Source: Vibrio sp. 99-70-13A1
GTDB lineage: Bacteria > Pseudomonadota > Gammaproteobacteria > Enterobacterales > Vibrionaceae
Length of the DNA: 64,000 nucleotides
Direction of reading: 5' to 3'
Assembly: GCF_013114625.1 (NCBI RefSeq)
Contig: NZ_VTXD01000002.1
Location: 62,001-126,000 of the forward strand
Part shown: positions 17,916 through 26,725 of the stretch, piece by piece
Numbering within the stretch: position 1 is the first letter of the stretch
Layout: each line of letters opens with the position of its first letter
Translations under genes and position numbers: made by a program
Notes under the pieces: model-generated
What the model saw: only the letters and a program-made list of their open reading frames with translations
What the model was told of the DNA's origin: nothing
Database searches by the model: none

Positions 17916-18230
17916 ATGAGAAAGTTCAGCCATGTCGGCATCCCAACTCAGTCCCACCATCATGGTGAGATATTTAAAGAAGATATTGGCCTGTACGTTA
18001 CCGACTTTAACGACAGCGAAAATCATATCGAATGGCTGCGCTTTTTAGAAGACAGTCCAATGCCGGATGAGTTAAAGACTACAGCGCATGTTGCCTATGA
18101 AGTAGACAACCTAGAAGAAGCGATGAAAGGGAAAACGGTGTTATTGGAGCCCTTTAATTCAACCGATTCATTGCGGATTGCATTCGTGATGGAAGACGAA
18201 GCCCCAGTAGAGCTTATGCAAATCGTATAG
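17916..18230 (+). CDS. Small VOC-like protein of the dha-like operon
   Basis: A 104-residue protein starting MRKFSHVGIPT and ending PVELMQIV, with AHVAYEVDNLEEAMKG in between; this is the pattern of a single VOC half-domain. It has an ATAAGGAGCA ribosome site like the other genes of this operon. It is 79 bases before dhaK and probably co-transcribed. A role as isomerase or epimerase of a sugar intermediate is only inference. The region is visibly more GC-rich than its surroundings. Confidence 0.65.
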   Translation: MRKFSHVGIPTQSHHHGEIFKEDIGLYVTDFNDSENHIEWLRFLEDSPMPDELKTTAHVAYEVDNLEEAMKGKTVLLEPFNSTDSLRIAFVMEDEAPVELMQIV

Positions 18231-18309
18231 TAGATTTGCGATAGAACAGAAACCGCCAAGAGACTCAGATTTGTTCTACACCTCAAGAATTGTAAAAAGG
18301 ATTTGGATT

Positions 18310-19305
18310 ATGAAGAAGTTCATCAATAACGCTGAGAATATCACCATCGAGCTATTACAAGGCTACGCCATGACCTTCCCAAACAAGGTGAAAATAGTTT
18401 CCGAAAAGATCGTCGCCAGAATCACCCCAAAAGACCCCAATAAGGTGGCTATTGTTACCCTTGGCGGCGCGGGGCACGAACCCGCACTAAGTGGCTATGT
18501 CGGGGAAGGCATACTGGACTACTCGGTCGTAGGCGATATCTTTTCTGCCCCTGGCGCCCCCAAGGTTTTTGAGGCTCTAAAATTGGCTAACTGTCCTGCT
18601 GGCGTGCTACTGATCGTGCTTAATCATGAGGGCGATGTAATGTCAGCCAACATGGCTATGGAGATGGCGAAGCGTGAGGGGATCAACGTCAAGATGCTGC
18701 TCACCCACGAAGACATCAGCGCTGGTCTTGATGCTGAGGTTAAGGATCGCCGTGGCCTGGCGGGCTGTGTACCGGTGTACAAAATCGCGGGCGCTGCCGC
18801 TGAGGAAGGACTTTCCCTTGACGAGGTCTACCGCATTGGAGACAAGTTCAATCAAACCATGGCAACACTAGCCGTTGCGATGAGTAACGCAACCCACCCT
18901 CAATCGGGTATGGCGATCGGAGACTTAGCCAGTGACGAGATGGAGATTGGCATGGGACAGCATGGTGAGGGTGGCGGTGGTCGCATGAAGATCCAAACAG
19001 CAGATGACACCGCAAACATCATGCTAAATCACGTAGCTAAGGCGATCGATCTTCAACCCGGTGACGACCTGATGCTGATGATCAACGGCTCGGGTGCAAC
19101 CACCCTGATGGAGATGTTCATTGTCGCGCGCGCTTGCCACCTGTTTGTGCAAGACAAAAACGCCGCGATCAGCCGCTCTAAGGTTGAAGAGGTGCTTACC
19201 GTTCAAGAGATGGCTGGATTCCAGATGTGCATCGGTAAGTTCGATAGCGAAACGCTAACCTATTGGGACAAGCCGTGTAACACCGCGTATTGGACTCAGC
19301 ACTAG
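18310..19305 (+). CDS. dhaK: Dihydroxyacetone kinase, DhaK-like subunit
   Basis: A 331-residue protein with the DhaK fold markers: TLGGAGHEPALSGYVGEG (residues about 44–62), GDIFSAPGAPKVFEAL, LLIVLNHEGDVMSANMA, and MGQHGEGGGGRMKI, which holds the histidine that in DhaK binds the ketose as a hemiaminal. The usual GIHGEPG motif reads GQHGEGG here, so the substrate may differ from dihydroxyacetone. The ATG at 18310 is chosen for its AAAGGATT site and family-like MKKFINNAENIT start. DhaL follows after a 197-base gap; no DhaM phosphoryl donor is in the window, so the kinase may be ATP-dependent. Confidence 0.88.
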   Translation: MKKFINNAENITIELLQGYAMTFPNKVKIVSEKIVARITPKDPNKVAIVTLGGAGHEPALSGYVGEGILDYSVVGDIFSAPGAPKVFEALKLANCPAGVLLIVLNHEGDVMSANMAMEMAKREGINVKMLLTHEDISAGLDAEVKDRRGLAGCVPVYKIAGAAAEEGLSLDEVYRIGDKFNQTMATLAVAMSNATHPQSGMAIGDLASDEMEIGMGQHGEGGGGRMKIQTADDTANIMLNHVAKAIDLQPGDDLMLMINGSGATTLMEMFIVARACHLFVQDKNAAISRSKVEEVLTVQEMAGFQMCIGKFDSETLTYWDKPCNTAYWTQH

Positions 19306-19502
19306 CGTTTTCACTCCTAGCCCTTTGATAGACCGCTTGTTTAATAGAGACCGTATCTACTCGACTCAACGACCAATACACTCACGCTAAACGCTATTGC
19401 ACCTGTTTAGTAAAGTTAATCAAAGGGCTCTCCCCCCCAAAGCACACCATGGCGTCTGCAAAGACGACATAGGGACTCTTTGTGTCTAAAAAGGAGATCA
19501 AA

Positions 19503-20153
19503 ATGACCGTACTTAATCAGCAAATGCTGTTGGATATGTTTGAAACCGCAGCCAAGAACATAATTGACCAGGTTCCGCACCTTAACGCCCTAGATGGCAA
19601 GACCGGCGATGGCGACCACGGCACAACCATGCTCCGTGTATGTCACTGCATCGAGCACGCCCTAGAGAACGATCCAAATAACGCGCCTCGCGAGCAGTGG
19701 GACAAACAGGTGAATGACCTTGGATGGGCCATTATGTCGCAAGATGGTGGTTCGGCTGGAATGCTGGTGGGCAACCTATTTATGGGGATCGGCGAGGGGC
19801 TCATAGCCGAAGAACTCTCCCCTTGCGAAGCCGCCAACGCTATCCAATCGGGTGTAGATAGAGTAATCCGCTTTAGCGGAGCTCATGCCGGTGAAAAAAC
19901 CATGCTCGATGCGCTGATCCCCGTGGCTCAGACCATGCAGGTCGACGCGAACAGCGGTGTCGACCTAGAAGATATGTTTGAACATGCTGCGCTAGCCGCC
20001 AGACAAGGTGCAGAAGCTACCAAGGCTATGGTCCCCAAGCGAGGTCGTGCCAAAAATATGGGCGAGCGAGCCATAGGGCACATCGACCCTGGAGCCACTA
20101 GCATGGCCATCTTATTCGAATCATTTAACGAAGCACTGCATAAGGTGCATTAA
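19503..20153 (+). CDS. dhaL: Dihydroxyacetone kinase, DhaL-like subunit
   Basis: A 216-residue all-helical nucleotide-binding subunit. Conserved positions are present: LDGKTGDGDHGTTM (metal-binding aspartates, about residues 27–40), SQDGGSAGMLVGNLF, FSGAHAGEKTMLDALIP and RGRAKNMGERAIGHIDPGA near the end. DhaL carries the ATP/ADP that phosphorylates the ketose held on DhaK. Start at the ATG at 19503 with AAGGAG upstream. The aldolase gene follows nine bases later. Confidence 0.9.
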   Translation: MTVLNQQMLLDMFETAAKNIIDQVPHLNALDGKTGDGDHGTTMLRVCHCIEHALENDPNNAPREQWDKQVNDLGWAIMSQDGGSAGMLVGNLFMGIGEGLIAEELSPCEAANAIQSGVDRVIRFSGAHAGEKTMLDALIPVAQTMQVDANSGVDLEDMFEHAALAARQGAEATKAMVPKRGRAKNMGERAIGHIDPGATSMAILFESFNEALHKVH

Positions 20154-20162
20154 GGAATCACA

Positions 20163-21047
20163 ATGGCAGACAAAAATGGAAATCAACTCGCCAAAGACTA
20201 TGGATTGGATACCCCACAACGAAGTTACAGCTTCCATGTAAAGGGCATGGATCACGTCGATTGGGGCATGAAAGACCGACTTAGTCGCATCTTTCGTCCC
20301 GACAGCGGCAAGACGGTAATGCTGGCCTTTGATCATGGCTACATCATGGGGGCCACTGCCGGTCTAGAGCGCCTAGACCTCGCCATAGAGCCTCTCGCTC
20401 CCCATGCTGATGCCTTAATGGCCACTCGCGGGGCACTGCGTAGCTGCATCCAACCCCATCACAATAAAGCGGTGATACTACGCTCTAGCGCCGGCAGCAC
20501 CGTGCTGCAAGACGATATGAGTCATGAAGTGGTTGGCGTCGATATCGATGATGCGGTTCGTATTAACGCCTCTTGTCTTGCTATCCAGGTATTTGTGGGA
20601 TCGCAAGGGGAATGCAGCAGCTTACACAATCTAGTGAAAACCATCGATGCGGGCGCTCGCTTTGGGATCCCTACACTTGGGGTAACCGCCGTGGGCAAAG
20701 AGATGGAACGCACCACTCGTTATTTTATGCTAGCCACAAGGGTCGTTGCAGAGCTAGGCGCACATATCGTGAAAACCTATTACTGCGATAACTTCGAGCA
20801 GGTGGTCGCCGCCTGCCCCGTCCCCATCGTAGTTGCTGGCGGCAAAAAAATACCTGAACTGGACGCGCTCACGCTGGCTTACAACGCCATTCAAGCGGGT
20901 GCATGTGGTGTCGATATGGGACGCAATGTGTTCCAGTCCGATTGTCCTATCGCTATGCTTAAGGCGATCAATGCCGTTGTCCATGACGCTATGATCCCAA
21001 TGCATGCATTGGACCTCTACGAAACAGAAAAAAACGCACGACTCTAA
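20163..21047 (+). CDS. Class I aldolase, LsrF-like
   Basis: A 294-residue TIM-barrel protein resembling LsrF/FbaB-type class I aldolases: KTVMLAFDHGYIMGA near residue 50, the candidate Schiff-base lysine in HIVKTYYCDNFEQVV (about residue 205), and VAGGKKIPELDALTL with GVDMGRNVFQ near the end. LsrF itself is a thiolase acting on a phosphorylated AI-2 product. Coupled to DhaK/DhaL, a step cleaving or transferring carbon from a phosphorylated ketose is likely. Spacing to DhaL (9 bases) and to the DUF1097 gene (10 bases) shows one operon. Confidence 0.82.
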   Translation: MADKNGNQLAKDYGLDTPQRSYSFHVKGMDHVDWGMKDRLSRIFRPDSGKTVMLAFDHGYIMGATAGLERLDLAIEPLAPHADALMATRGALRSCIQPHHNKAVILRSSAGSTVLQDDMSHEVVGVDIDDAVRINASCLAIQVFVGSQGECSSLHNLVKTIDAGARFGIPTLGVTAVGKEMERTTRYFMLATRVVAELGAHIVKTYYCDNFEQVVAACPVPIVVAGGKKIPELDALTLAYNAIQAGACGVDMGRNVFQSDCPIAMLKAINAVVHDAMIPMHALDLYETEKNARL

Positions 21048-21057
21048 GGAGCACCAA

Positions 21058-21603
21058 ATGAAATTTTCACAGTTTATACTTATCCCTGTGATAGTCGCCT
21101 TCTTGGCGTTTACCATTCAGGTCCTAGATCAAGTAGTAGCCCCCTTGATGCCAGTGGCTGGCAATATCGGCTTTGGTTGGATCGCCTTTATTACCTGGGC
21201 GATGTATTTTATGGCTGGATGCAATGTGGAAGGGGGCAAAAAAACCTTCTTCGGATACGTTGCAGGGATCGTCGCATCGGTTGCTATCATGGAGCTGGGT
21301 GGCGTGTTTAGCAGCCTAGGCTTCTTTGCCGTGCCAATGTCGGTATTTGTAGTGGTGATCTTCTGTATCTGTCTAGAGCGCTTGCCACCTTTTGACTTTG
21401 TACCCGCACTGTTTGTTGGCGCTGGCATCTTCTTTGGTTTTATGTCCTACGTGGGCGGTGCAAGCTACGCCAACGACACTTTCGTCGAATTGGTCTACTG
21501 TGCAATCGGTTTAGCATACGGCTGGATGACGATTAGCCTGCGTACTCGTTACGAGCACTATGTAGAGCACGGTGCGGATCATGGGATGCATGCTAATCAT
21601 TAG
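21058..21603 (+). CDS. DUF1097-type membrane protein
   Basis: A 181-residue integral membrane protein with five to six hydrophobic segments, including FGWIAFITWAMYFMAGCNVEGG, typical of DUF1097. It ends in a His-rich tail (EHYVEHGADHGMHANH). The ATG at 21058 follows AAGGAGCACCAA. As last gene of the dha-like operon and its only membrane protein, it could be the transporter for the unknown substrate; that is inference. Confidence 0.7.
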   Translation: MKFSQFILIPVIVAFLAFTIQVLDQVVAPLMPVAGNIGFGWIAFITWAMYFMAGCNVEGGKKTFFGYVAGIVASVAIMELGGVFSSLGFFAVPMSVFVVVIFCICLERLPPFDFVPALFVGAGIFFGFMSYVGGASYANDTFVELVYCAIGLAYGWMTISLRTRYEHYVEHGADHGMHANH

Positions 21604-21627
21604 CGTTCACTCTTTCGGTCTACGACT

Positions 21628-21658
21628 AACCATTGACCAAGTATCTTGGTCAATGGTT
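21628..21658 (+). terminator. Rho-independent terminator of the dha-like operon
   Basis: A perfect 14-bp stem, AACCATTGACCAAG/CTTGGTCAATGGTT with loop TAT, followed by ATTATAAAAAA, 25 bases after the DUF1097 stop. Confidence 0.88.
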
Positions 21659-22332
21659 ATTATAAAAAACGAGTATTCCCAACATTAAAGGAGGGGCATT
21701 AACTAATACCGTTCTAAGCTCATCCTTCAAACACATTTGAAACCCTCCTTGAAAAAGGACAAATTTCGCTACTCGCAAGACAGTCCTACAAGCTACACAC
21801 TATAGTCAGTTAAGCGAATTTTTAGGATTAAGGATAGGAACTAGTTGGTGATTAAACTGGCTCGTCAAACCTGCTGCAATACCATTAGCCTTTGTATTGC
21901 AACAGCCATTGTTGTCAGGAGTGTTAGTAAAACGGCCTAACTCTTTTCGGTGCAAAGGCGTGTTTGCTATAGTCGGTTCACATAACCTATGCCAAGTGAA
22001 CTGACAGAGGAAATATGACAAACTTTATTGGAATCGATCAAACTATATTATCTTCCGGTAAGTGCTTTGTATTTTGGTAAGACCTCACCATCAGTCTGAA
22101 TTCTCATTAATTAGTGTAATTGACATTTACTTACATCGAATTACGCAACAAAGCCTCAATGCGAAAGAACACTTCTAAGGCACATAGAACTTTTAGCGAT
22201 TAAATATACTCAATTAACCTTACGTAAGTTGCAGTTGAACACCATCATTAATTTGAACAATCGTTCAATAAAATATATGATTCACCAAAGCAATATTAAT
22301 CTAAACAATATTCACCCAAACAGAGGTTGCAG
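21659..22332. other. Gene-free region, possible IS110-like 5' remnant
   Basis: About 670 bases. At 22015–22080 a 21-codon frame begins MTNFIGID, the typical start of IS110-family transposases (normally ...GIDVSK), then departs from the family and stops. The rest holds no gene that I can support. A perfect palindrome at 22253–22268 precedes nrtS. Confidence 0.4.
22253..22268. promoter_or_regulatory. Palindromic operator candidate upstream of nrtS
   Basis: TTGAACAATCGTTCAA: perfect 6-bp arms TTGAAC/GTTCAA around AATC, 65 bases before the nrtS start. The form resembles operators of TetR-type repressors more than the Fnr box (TTGAT-N4-ATCAA). Confidence 0.5.
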
Positions 22333-22572
22333 ATGTCTTTAGCTCAGTTTATTAAAACCGCAGGCGAACCTACGATACTGAAACGCTCACTCAAGGTTTC
22401 TTTCATAGTTGGCACCATTCTTATGTTCATTAATCACGGTGACAAATTGCTCTCCAGCAACATTGACGCAACGCTGATCATTAAAATCTTAATGACTTAC
22501 TGCGTACCCTTTTGTGTGTCTACCCAAGCCAGCGTTTCTGCAACTCTTCAATCCCGAAAGAAGGCCGTCTAA
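22333..22572 (+). CDS. nrtS: NrtS-like nitrate/nitrite transporter subunit
   Basis: A 79-residue protein with two membrane segments. The pattern [22 protein letters not shown] and [19 protein letters not shown] matches the small NrtS nitrate/nitrite transporter family, known to work as small oligomeric membrane proteins. The ATG at 22333 is preceded by AGAGG; the in-frame TTG two codons earlier is less likely. Its stop is two bases before the start of the chemoreceptor gene, so the two are co-translated. Confidence 0.8.
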   Translation: MSLAQFIKTAGEPTILKRSLKVSFIVGTILMFINHGDKLLSSNIDATLIIKILMTYCVPFCVSTQASVSATLQSRKKAV

Positions 22573-22574
22573 TC

Positions 22575-23489
22575 ATGATATTTTCGTTTAAAAAACCGTC
22601 ATCGGATATTGTCGAAGTTCATACCAGCCATCTTGCAGAACTGAAGAAAATCTCTGAAAATTACTCTCTATTCAAACAGAATGATCCTACCGACTATGCG
22701 AAGAAAATTCACGTCAATGCGGCCAATGTTCATAAAGCGTCACGAAGTCGTGCTGAGTCGATTGAACAGAGCTATGAGTTAGTGAATCGCTTTATCGAGC
22801 AGTCAGAAAGTATTAACAAGCTGTCTTGTGAGAGTCATCAATACTCCAGTCAAACGGCAGAAACTGCGGCTAATACCATCGACAAGCTGGAGGCTTTGGA
22901 AGAGCAGGTATTGGTTTCTAAAGAAAAGATCTGCCAATTTAGTGAACTGCTCGAATCACTGGATGAGATTAACAAGAACGTCACCCAATTGGTGGATTCT
23001 ATTAAAGGTATCGCTGCACAAACAAACCTGTTGGCGCTTAATGCCGCAATTGAAGCCGCTCGAGCTGGGGAGCACGGTCGCGGTTTTGCAGTAGTCGCAG
23101 ACGAAGTCCGTCAACTTGCGAACACGGCGAATCAGTCCGCTGAGAGGATCGATACTGAAATGGCGTCGATTTCAAAGATATCAGACAGCATTTTCAACAA
23201 ACAAAAAGAGGTTGAGGACGTCATTATTCTCAGCTCAGAAGTAACCAAAGACACCATGCATAACATGCAGAACTTGATGAACATGTCGCTTGATAGCAAA
23301 ACATCGTCTAAAACCATTATGGACGCCATTGAAGCTCAACTGTCCGACTCCAACACGGTTAAGCAAAACATGGAAGCCCTAGTTGAAGACACCAAGCTAT
23401 CAATAAGCCTCTCGGGCAACAACCATGAACTCGCGGAACGGATCGTCAACTCTTTATCTCATCTGCAACTGAATGATAAAACGGGCTAG
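22575..23489 (+). CDS. Soluble methyl-accepting chemotaxis-type receptor
   Basis: A 304-residue protein with no membrane segment. It has a helical N-terminal region and the conserved MCP hairpin tip [20 protein letters not shown] followed by [15 protein letters not shown] (residues about 140–178). The start ATG lies two bases after the nrtS stop; the frame is open further upstream inside nrtS but the family-like protein begins at MIFSF. Link to NrtS suggests a receptor reporting nitrate or nitrite status from the cytoplasm. It may act on CheA or another MCP-type partner. Confidence 0.85.
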   Translation: MIFSFKKPSSDIVEVHTSHLAELKKISENYSLFKQNDPTDYAKKIHVNAANVHKASRSRAESIEQSYELVNRFIEQSESINKLSCESHQYSSQTAETAANTIDKLEALEEQVLVSKEKICQFSELLESLDEINKNVTQLVDSIKGIAAQTNLLALNAAIEAARAGEHGRGFAVVADEVRQLANTANQSAERIDTEMASISKISDSIFNKQKEVEDVIILSSEVTKDTMHNMQNLMNMSLDSKTSSKTIMDAIEAQLSDSNTVKQNMEALVEDTKLSISLSGNNHELAERIVNSLSHLQLNDKTG

Positions 23490-23546
23490 CAAAGAAATGC
23501 TTAACTCCGCTCCGATAGCGTGTAAGCAAACAAGGAAAATTGCGAC

Positions 23547-24278
23547 ATGAACCAAAGCCAAACACCACTTGAAACAGGGACTGCTGTTTCACTGAGTGAT
23601 ATCTTAAGTGAGCGTTCACTATATTCATATGTTCAGTCTATTAGAGATCTTAAACGCCAGACCACTTATGGACATGAGGTTTTAGTTCGTGGTCCTTCAG
23701 ACTCCTTATGGCATCGGCCCGATCAGTTGTTTATCGCTGCTCAATCGCAACAGCTCAGCAGGCAATTGGAAATTGTCATCCTCGAAGTTCATCTTGAAAA
23801 TATTGCCGCCCATACATCTATAGGATGTTACACCGTTAATCTTGCTCCTAACCTGTTGTTAGATAAGACCGTATTTCAGATACTAAACCGCTACGCACTG
23901 GCTGGAAGAATTAAGATTGAGCTCACTGAACACTTACCGATACGAGACTGGCAACCAATAAAACAACGAATGGCTCAATTGAGAAAGAAAGGCTATCAGT
24001 TCTGGCTTGACGATGTTGGCTGCGGATTTTTTGATTTGGCGCTGATCGATGAAGTCAAACCTGAGGTAGTCAAACTTTGCATCAAAATCATCAGTAGGCT
24101 TACGTTTGATCCAACTCTAGTCGATGAAATAAAAGCGGTCGTCAAAGCGGTTCATGACTACGGTGGCGCTGTTTTAGCTGAAGGAATTGAGGAGCAGGTA
24201 CAGCTCGATATGGCGGAGCAATTGAGCATCGATCTTGCACAAGGCTATCTTTTTGATAAGCCACAGCCACTTATTTGA
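23547..24278 (+). CDS. EAL-domain protein (c-di-GMP phosphodiesterase)
   Basis: A 243-residue stand-alone EAL domain. The signature reads EVL at about residue 44 (GHEVLVRG). Other catalytic positions are kept: NLAPNLL, IELTEHLP, FWLDDVGCG, VKLC and LAEGIEEQ, then QGYLFDKPQP. The first motif is EVL rather than EAL and DDFG is DDVG, so activity is likely but not certain. It starts 57 bases after the chemoreceptor gene and may share its transcript. Confidence 0.85.
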   Translation: MNQSQTPLETGTAVSLSDILSERSLYSYVQSIRDLKRQTTYGHEVLVRGPSDSLWHRPDQLFIAAQSQQLSRQLEIVILEVHLENIAAHTSIGCYTVNLAPNLLLDKTVFQILNRYALAGRIKIELTEHLPIRDWQPIKQRMAQLRKKGYQFWLDDVGCGFFDLALIDEVKPEVVKLCIKIISRLTFDPTLVDEIKAVVKAVHDYGGAVLAEGIEEQVQLDMAEQLSIDLAQGYLFDKPQPLI

Positions 24279-24838
24279 GTCACAAAAACCCAGCCCTCAA
24301 TAAAAAGCGTACAGTTGGATTTTGATGTTCTTATTGTTCTATTTATTGAGACTATAGATAAATATAGCTACATTTATCTAAAAAATGCAGACAAGTATAC
24401 TTTGCTTCAAGTTGAACAAACCCACCCAACTTGAAGAGGTATATCAAATGTCAAAGCCACTCAACACTATCACTCGCGAATGCCTCGCTCTTTTGATTCT
24501 CACAGTAACGCTGCAACCACAGAGCACACTCATACAAGAGCAAGTATAATTGAGATTACCGTACAAGAGGGGCAAAACCTTCTTAGAGTTATCACGTAAA
24601 ATAGAAAAATGCGGATAACTTTTAGTCTTGGAAAGTCGCTTAGTAAAATGTCCAGTTCTGCTGGTGCAGATCAGCATCGAAAGTTTGCATATTTGACCAA
24701 CCACTTAAATTCAACGTTGTAAAATTACCACACTCCAATCAGTCCCTCGAGAGAGATATAGTGGGCATGTATGTAACAAACTTTTGGATATTTTCGAATT
24801 AGAAAGTAACGACTGTAACTGTCCAAAACAAGAATAAG
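24279..24838. other. Gene-free region with dispersed repeat copy B
   Basis: About 560 bases. It contains an imperfect hairpin (CTTCAAGTTG...CAACTTGAAG, about 24407–24437), a 33-codon frame at 24448 without recognisable relatives, and copy B of the dispersed repeat. I see no gene I would support. Confidence 0.5.
24570..24680. repeat. Dispersed repeat, copy B
   Basis: Nearly identical to copy A at 16585–16690 for about 105 bases; shared blocks include AAAACCTTCTTAGAG and GTAAAATAGAAAAATGCGG. It ends near GTGCAGATCAGCATC, a block also recognisable in copy C. Confidence 0.65.
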
Positions 24839-25618
24839 TTAGGTCGATACAGTTTTAAGATAATTGGTTGGCGTTAGTCCATATTTGTCTTTAAAGCGCA
24901 GGTTAAATCGCCCCTCTGACTGATAACCGCACGACAACGCTAACTGAGAAACGTTGCTGTAGCCACTCTGTATCAGATATAAGGCATGGGCTAAGCGAAC
25001 TTCCGTTAACACCTCGCGAAACTGGGTACCTTCACGCTTTAACTTACGAATCATAGTCGCACGGCTCATTGCAAATTGCTGCGCGACTTCGTCTAGAGCA
25101 TGTTTATCACTAGGTGAACGAGCCAAATAGCGGCTCAACTGCTGTCGAAAGGTCATGTTAATACTTGGAAATAGTTGATGTAATACGCCTTTTTCAGCTA
25201 ATTGCTGATACAAGCCAAGCACCCAAAAGCGCTGTGTCTCTTTGCTTATCGTTTGGGCGTCAAACGAAATGAGTGCATTCAGGGTATTTTGCAGGGCTTT
25301 ATCAGAATAAAAGAAAGGCACAGCTTCTTCAGCGGCTCTCTTACTACTCAGTTCAAGCATCGCTTTTGTCGGAGAACAGTGAAAAGCAAATACACGCGAA
25401 AGGAATCGTCCTTTATGTGGTAGGTTCTCAAAACTCAAGGAGGCAGACGCCTCGCACAGTAAAAGCTCAGTATCGGAGAGATCTTTAACCGAATCTTGCC
25501 AAAATAAACGCTTACTCCCATCCATAATTTGAATAATACTCGGAGAATGGATTCGCACATTTCTGAGCTTCTGAAGTTGTTCGGCTCGAAACAGTGTCAC
25601 TTGATACTGAGCGTTCAT
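24839..25618 (-). CDS. AraC-family transcriptional regulator
   Basis: A 259-residue protein with a C-terminal AraC double HTH: LDEVAQQFAMSRATMIRKLK (first helix-turn-helix) and VSQLALSCGYQSEGRFNLRFKDKYGLTPTNY (second). The N-terminal half is a variable sensor domain. Its gene begins 20 bases after the PEBP gene stop on the same strand, so the two form an operon. Confidence 0.88.
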   Translation of the reverse strand: MNAQYQVTLFRAEQLQKLRNVRIHSPSIIQIMDGSKRLFWQDSVKDLSDTELLLCEASASLSFENLPHKGRFLSRVFAFHCSPTKAMLELSSKRAAEEAVPFFYSDKALQNTLNALISFDAQTISKETQRFWVLGLYQQLAEKGVLHQLFPSINMTFRQQLSRYLARSPSDKHALDEVAQQFAMSRATMIRKLKREGTQFREVLTEVRLAHALYLIQSGYSNVSQLALSCGYQSEGRFNLRFKDKYGLTPTNYLKTVST

Positions 25619-25638
25619 TACGCCTCCTAATTGGTCGC

Positions 25639-26172
25639 CTAACGTGTGTACGTTGCCGTTAGCGTTGCCTTATCGATGGCGATGCTGTTGAGTGTAAAAC
25701 CAACCACTGCTGGCGAAGTATTCTCATCGAGACCCAAGGTAGCCTTTGGTAGCGCCCAAAGCGTAAATTGATAGCGGTGCATACCGTGTCCTTTCGGAGG
25801 GCAAACTCCACCAAATCCTTTGCTACCATAATCAATGCGAACCTCCTTGCCACCAAGCTTGCTGATATCGACGCTTTGTTCTAGCTCCGTCATTTTACTT
25901 GGAATATCAAACGCTACCCAATGCCAAAATCCACTACCTGTTGGTGCGTCTGGATCATAAACAGTTACAGCAAAACTCTTAGTGCCTTTCGGTACATCTT
26001 TCCACATCAATTGTGGTGATATATTGTCGCCATCACAGCCCCAACCCTGATACTCGAACTTCTTGGCCATTGGGTGACCTTCCTGAATATCTCGACTAAC
26101 GAGCTCCATTGCTTGAGTTGAGCCAGCAGTAAAAATACCTAATGTTAATAGAGATATTGTTGTTGCTTTCAT
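25639..26172 (-). CDS. Exported YbhB/YbcL-type PEBP protein
   Basis: A 177-residue secreted protein: signal peptide MKATTISLLTLGIFTAGSTQA, then the PEBP-fold blocks SPQLMWKDVPKGTKSFAVTVYDPDAPTG (DPDAP motif) and FWHWVAFDIP. PEBP/Raf-kinase-inhibitor-like bacterial proteins have unknown ligands. I chose the ATG at 26172 because the signal peptide begins there. First gene of a pair with the AraC regulator. Confidence 0.88.
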   Translation of the reverse strand: MKATTISLLTLGIFTAGSTQAMELVSRDIQEGHPMAKKFEYQGWGCDGDNISPQLMWKDVPKGTKSFAVTVYDPDAPTGSGFWHWVAFDIPSKMTELEQSVDISKLGGKEVRIDYGSKGFGGVCPPKGHGMHRYQFTLWALPKATLGLDENTSPAVVGFTLNSIAIDKATLTATYTR

Positions 26173-26725
26173 CGTTCGGTTCCTTTTATAAGTTCGGAAC
26201 CAGTCTATCGCTATCAATATAGATAATTACCTCTGTAAGTATCATATAAAATCAAAATCAATCAACTATTGATACTTTAGGTGATTTTCTGCTGTTCTTA
26301 ATGAGCGATAAGTAAAAAAGAAATTAGACTCAGACATGAAATACCTCCAATAATTGGGTGCAGTTCTCCGTTACTACGATCTACCTCCTCAGCACGCTTT
26401 TGGACATAAATGAGCTACAGTTTCCCCTAAATTAGCAATTCATAGATAACTAAAGGTATGGAAAGTCGCTTAACGTAGCGTCCAGTATTGATGGTACAGA
26501 TCATCATCCGGGGGCTCCCAAATTTGAACACATAGATGCGTCATTTTTACACGATTTTTTAGGTGGTTAAAAAATTGAGACTGTTCTAAATACTACAGCC
26601 TAGGCGGGTGTTATTTGATTTTCGACTAACTCAAAGTCGATTCTTATTCTATTAATGTTCAGCCAAAATACATAAATTGATCCCGTACCAATTATTAATC
26701 ATAAATAATTCCTCGGAGATGAACT
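26173..26725. other. Gene-free region with repeat copy C and the DUF1254 leader repeat
   Basis: About 550 bases. A diverged copy (C) of the dispersed repeat is at about 26440–26510 (GGAAAGTCGCTTAACG, GTCCAGTATTGATGG). From about 26610 the sequence matches the leader of the second DUF1254 gene at about 29263, including TCGACTaactcaAAGTCGA, a short palindrome. Confidence 0.55.

Noticed and set aside
22253..22268. Fnr box before nrtS
   Set aside because: Arms read TTGAAC/GTTCAA rather than TTGAT/ATCAA.
26660..26690. ATACATAAATTGATCC as a TnsB-type site
   Set aside because: Single, without terminal TGT, and part of the duplicated DUF1254 leader, where the other copy lacks it.
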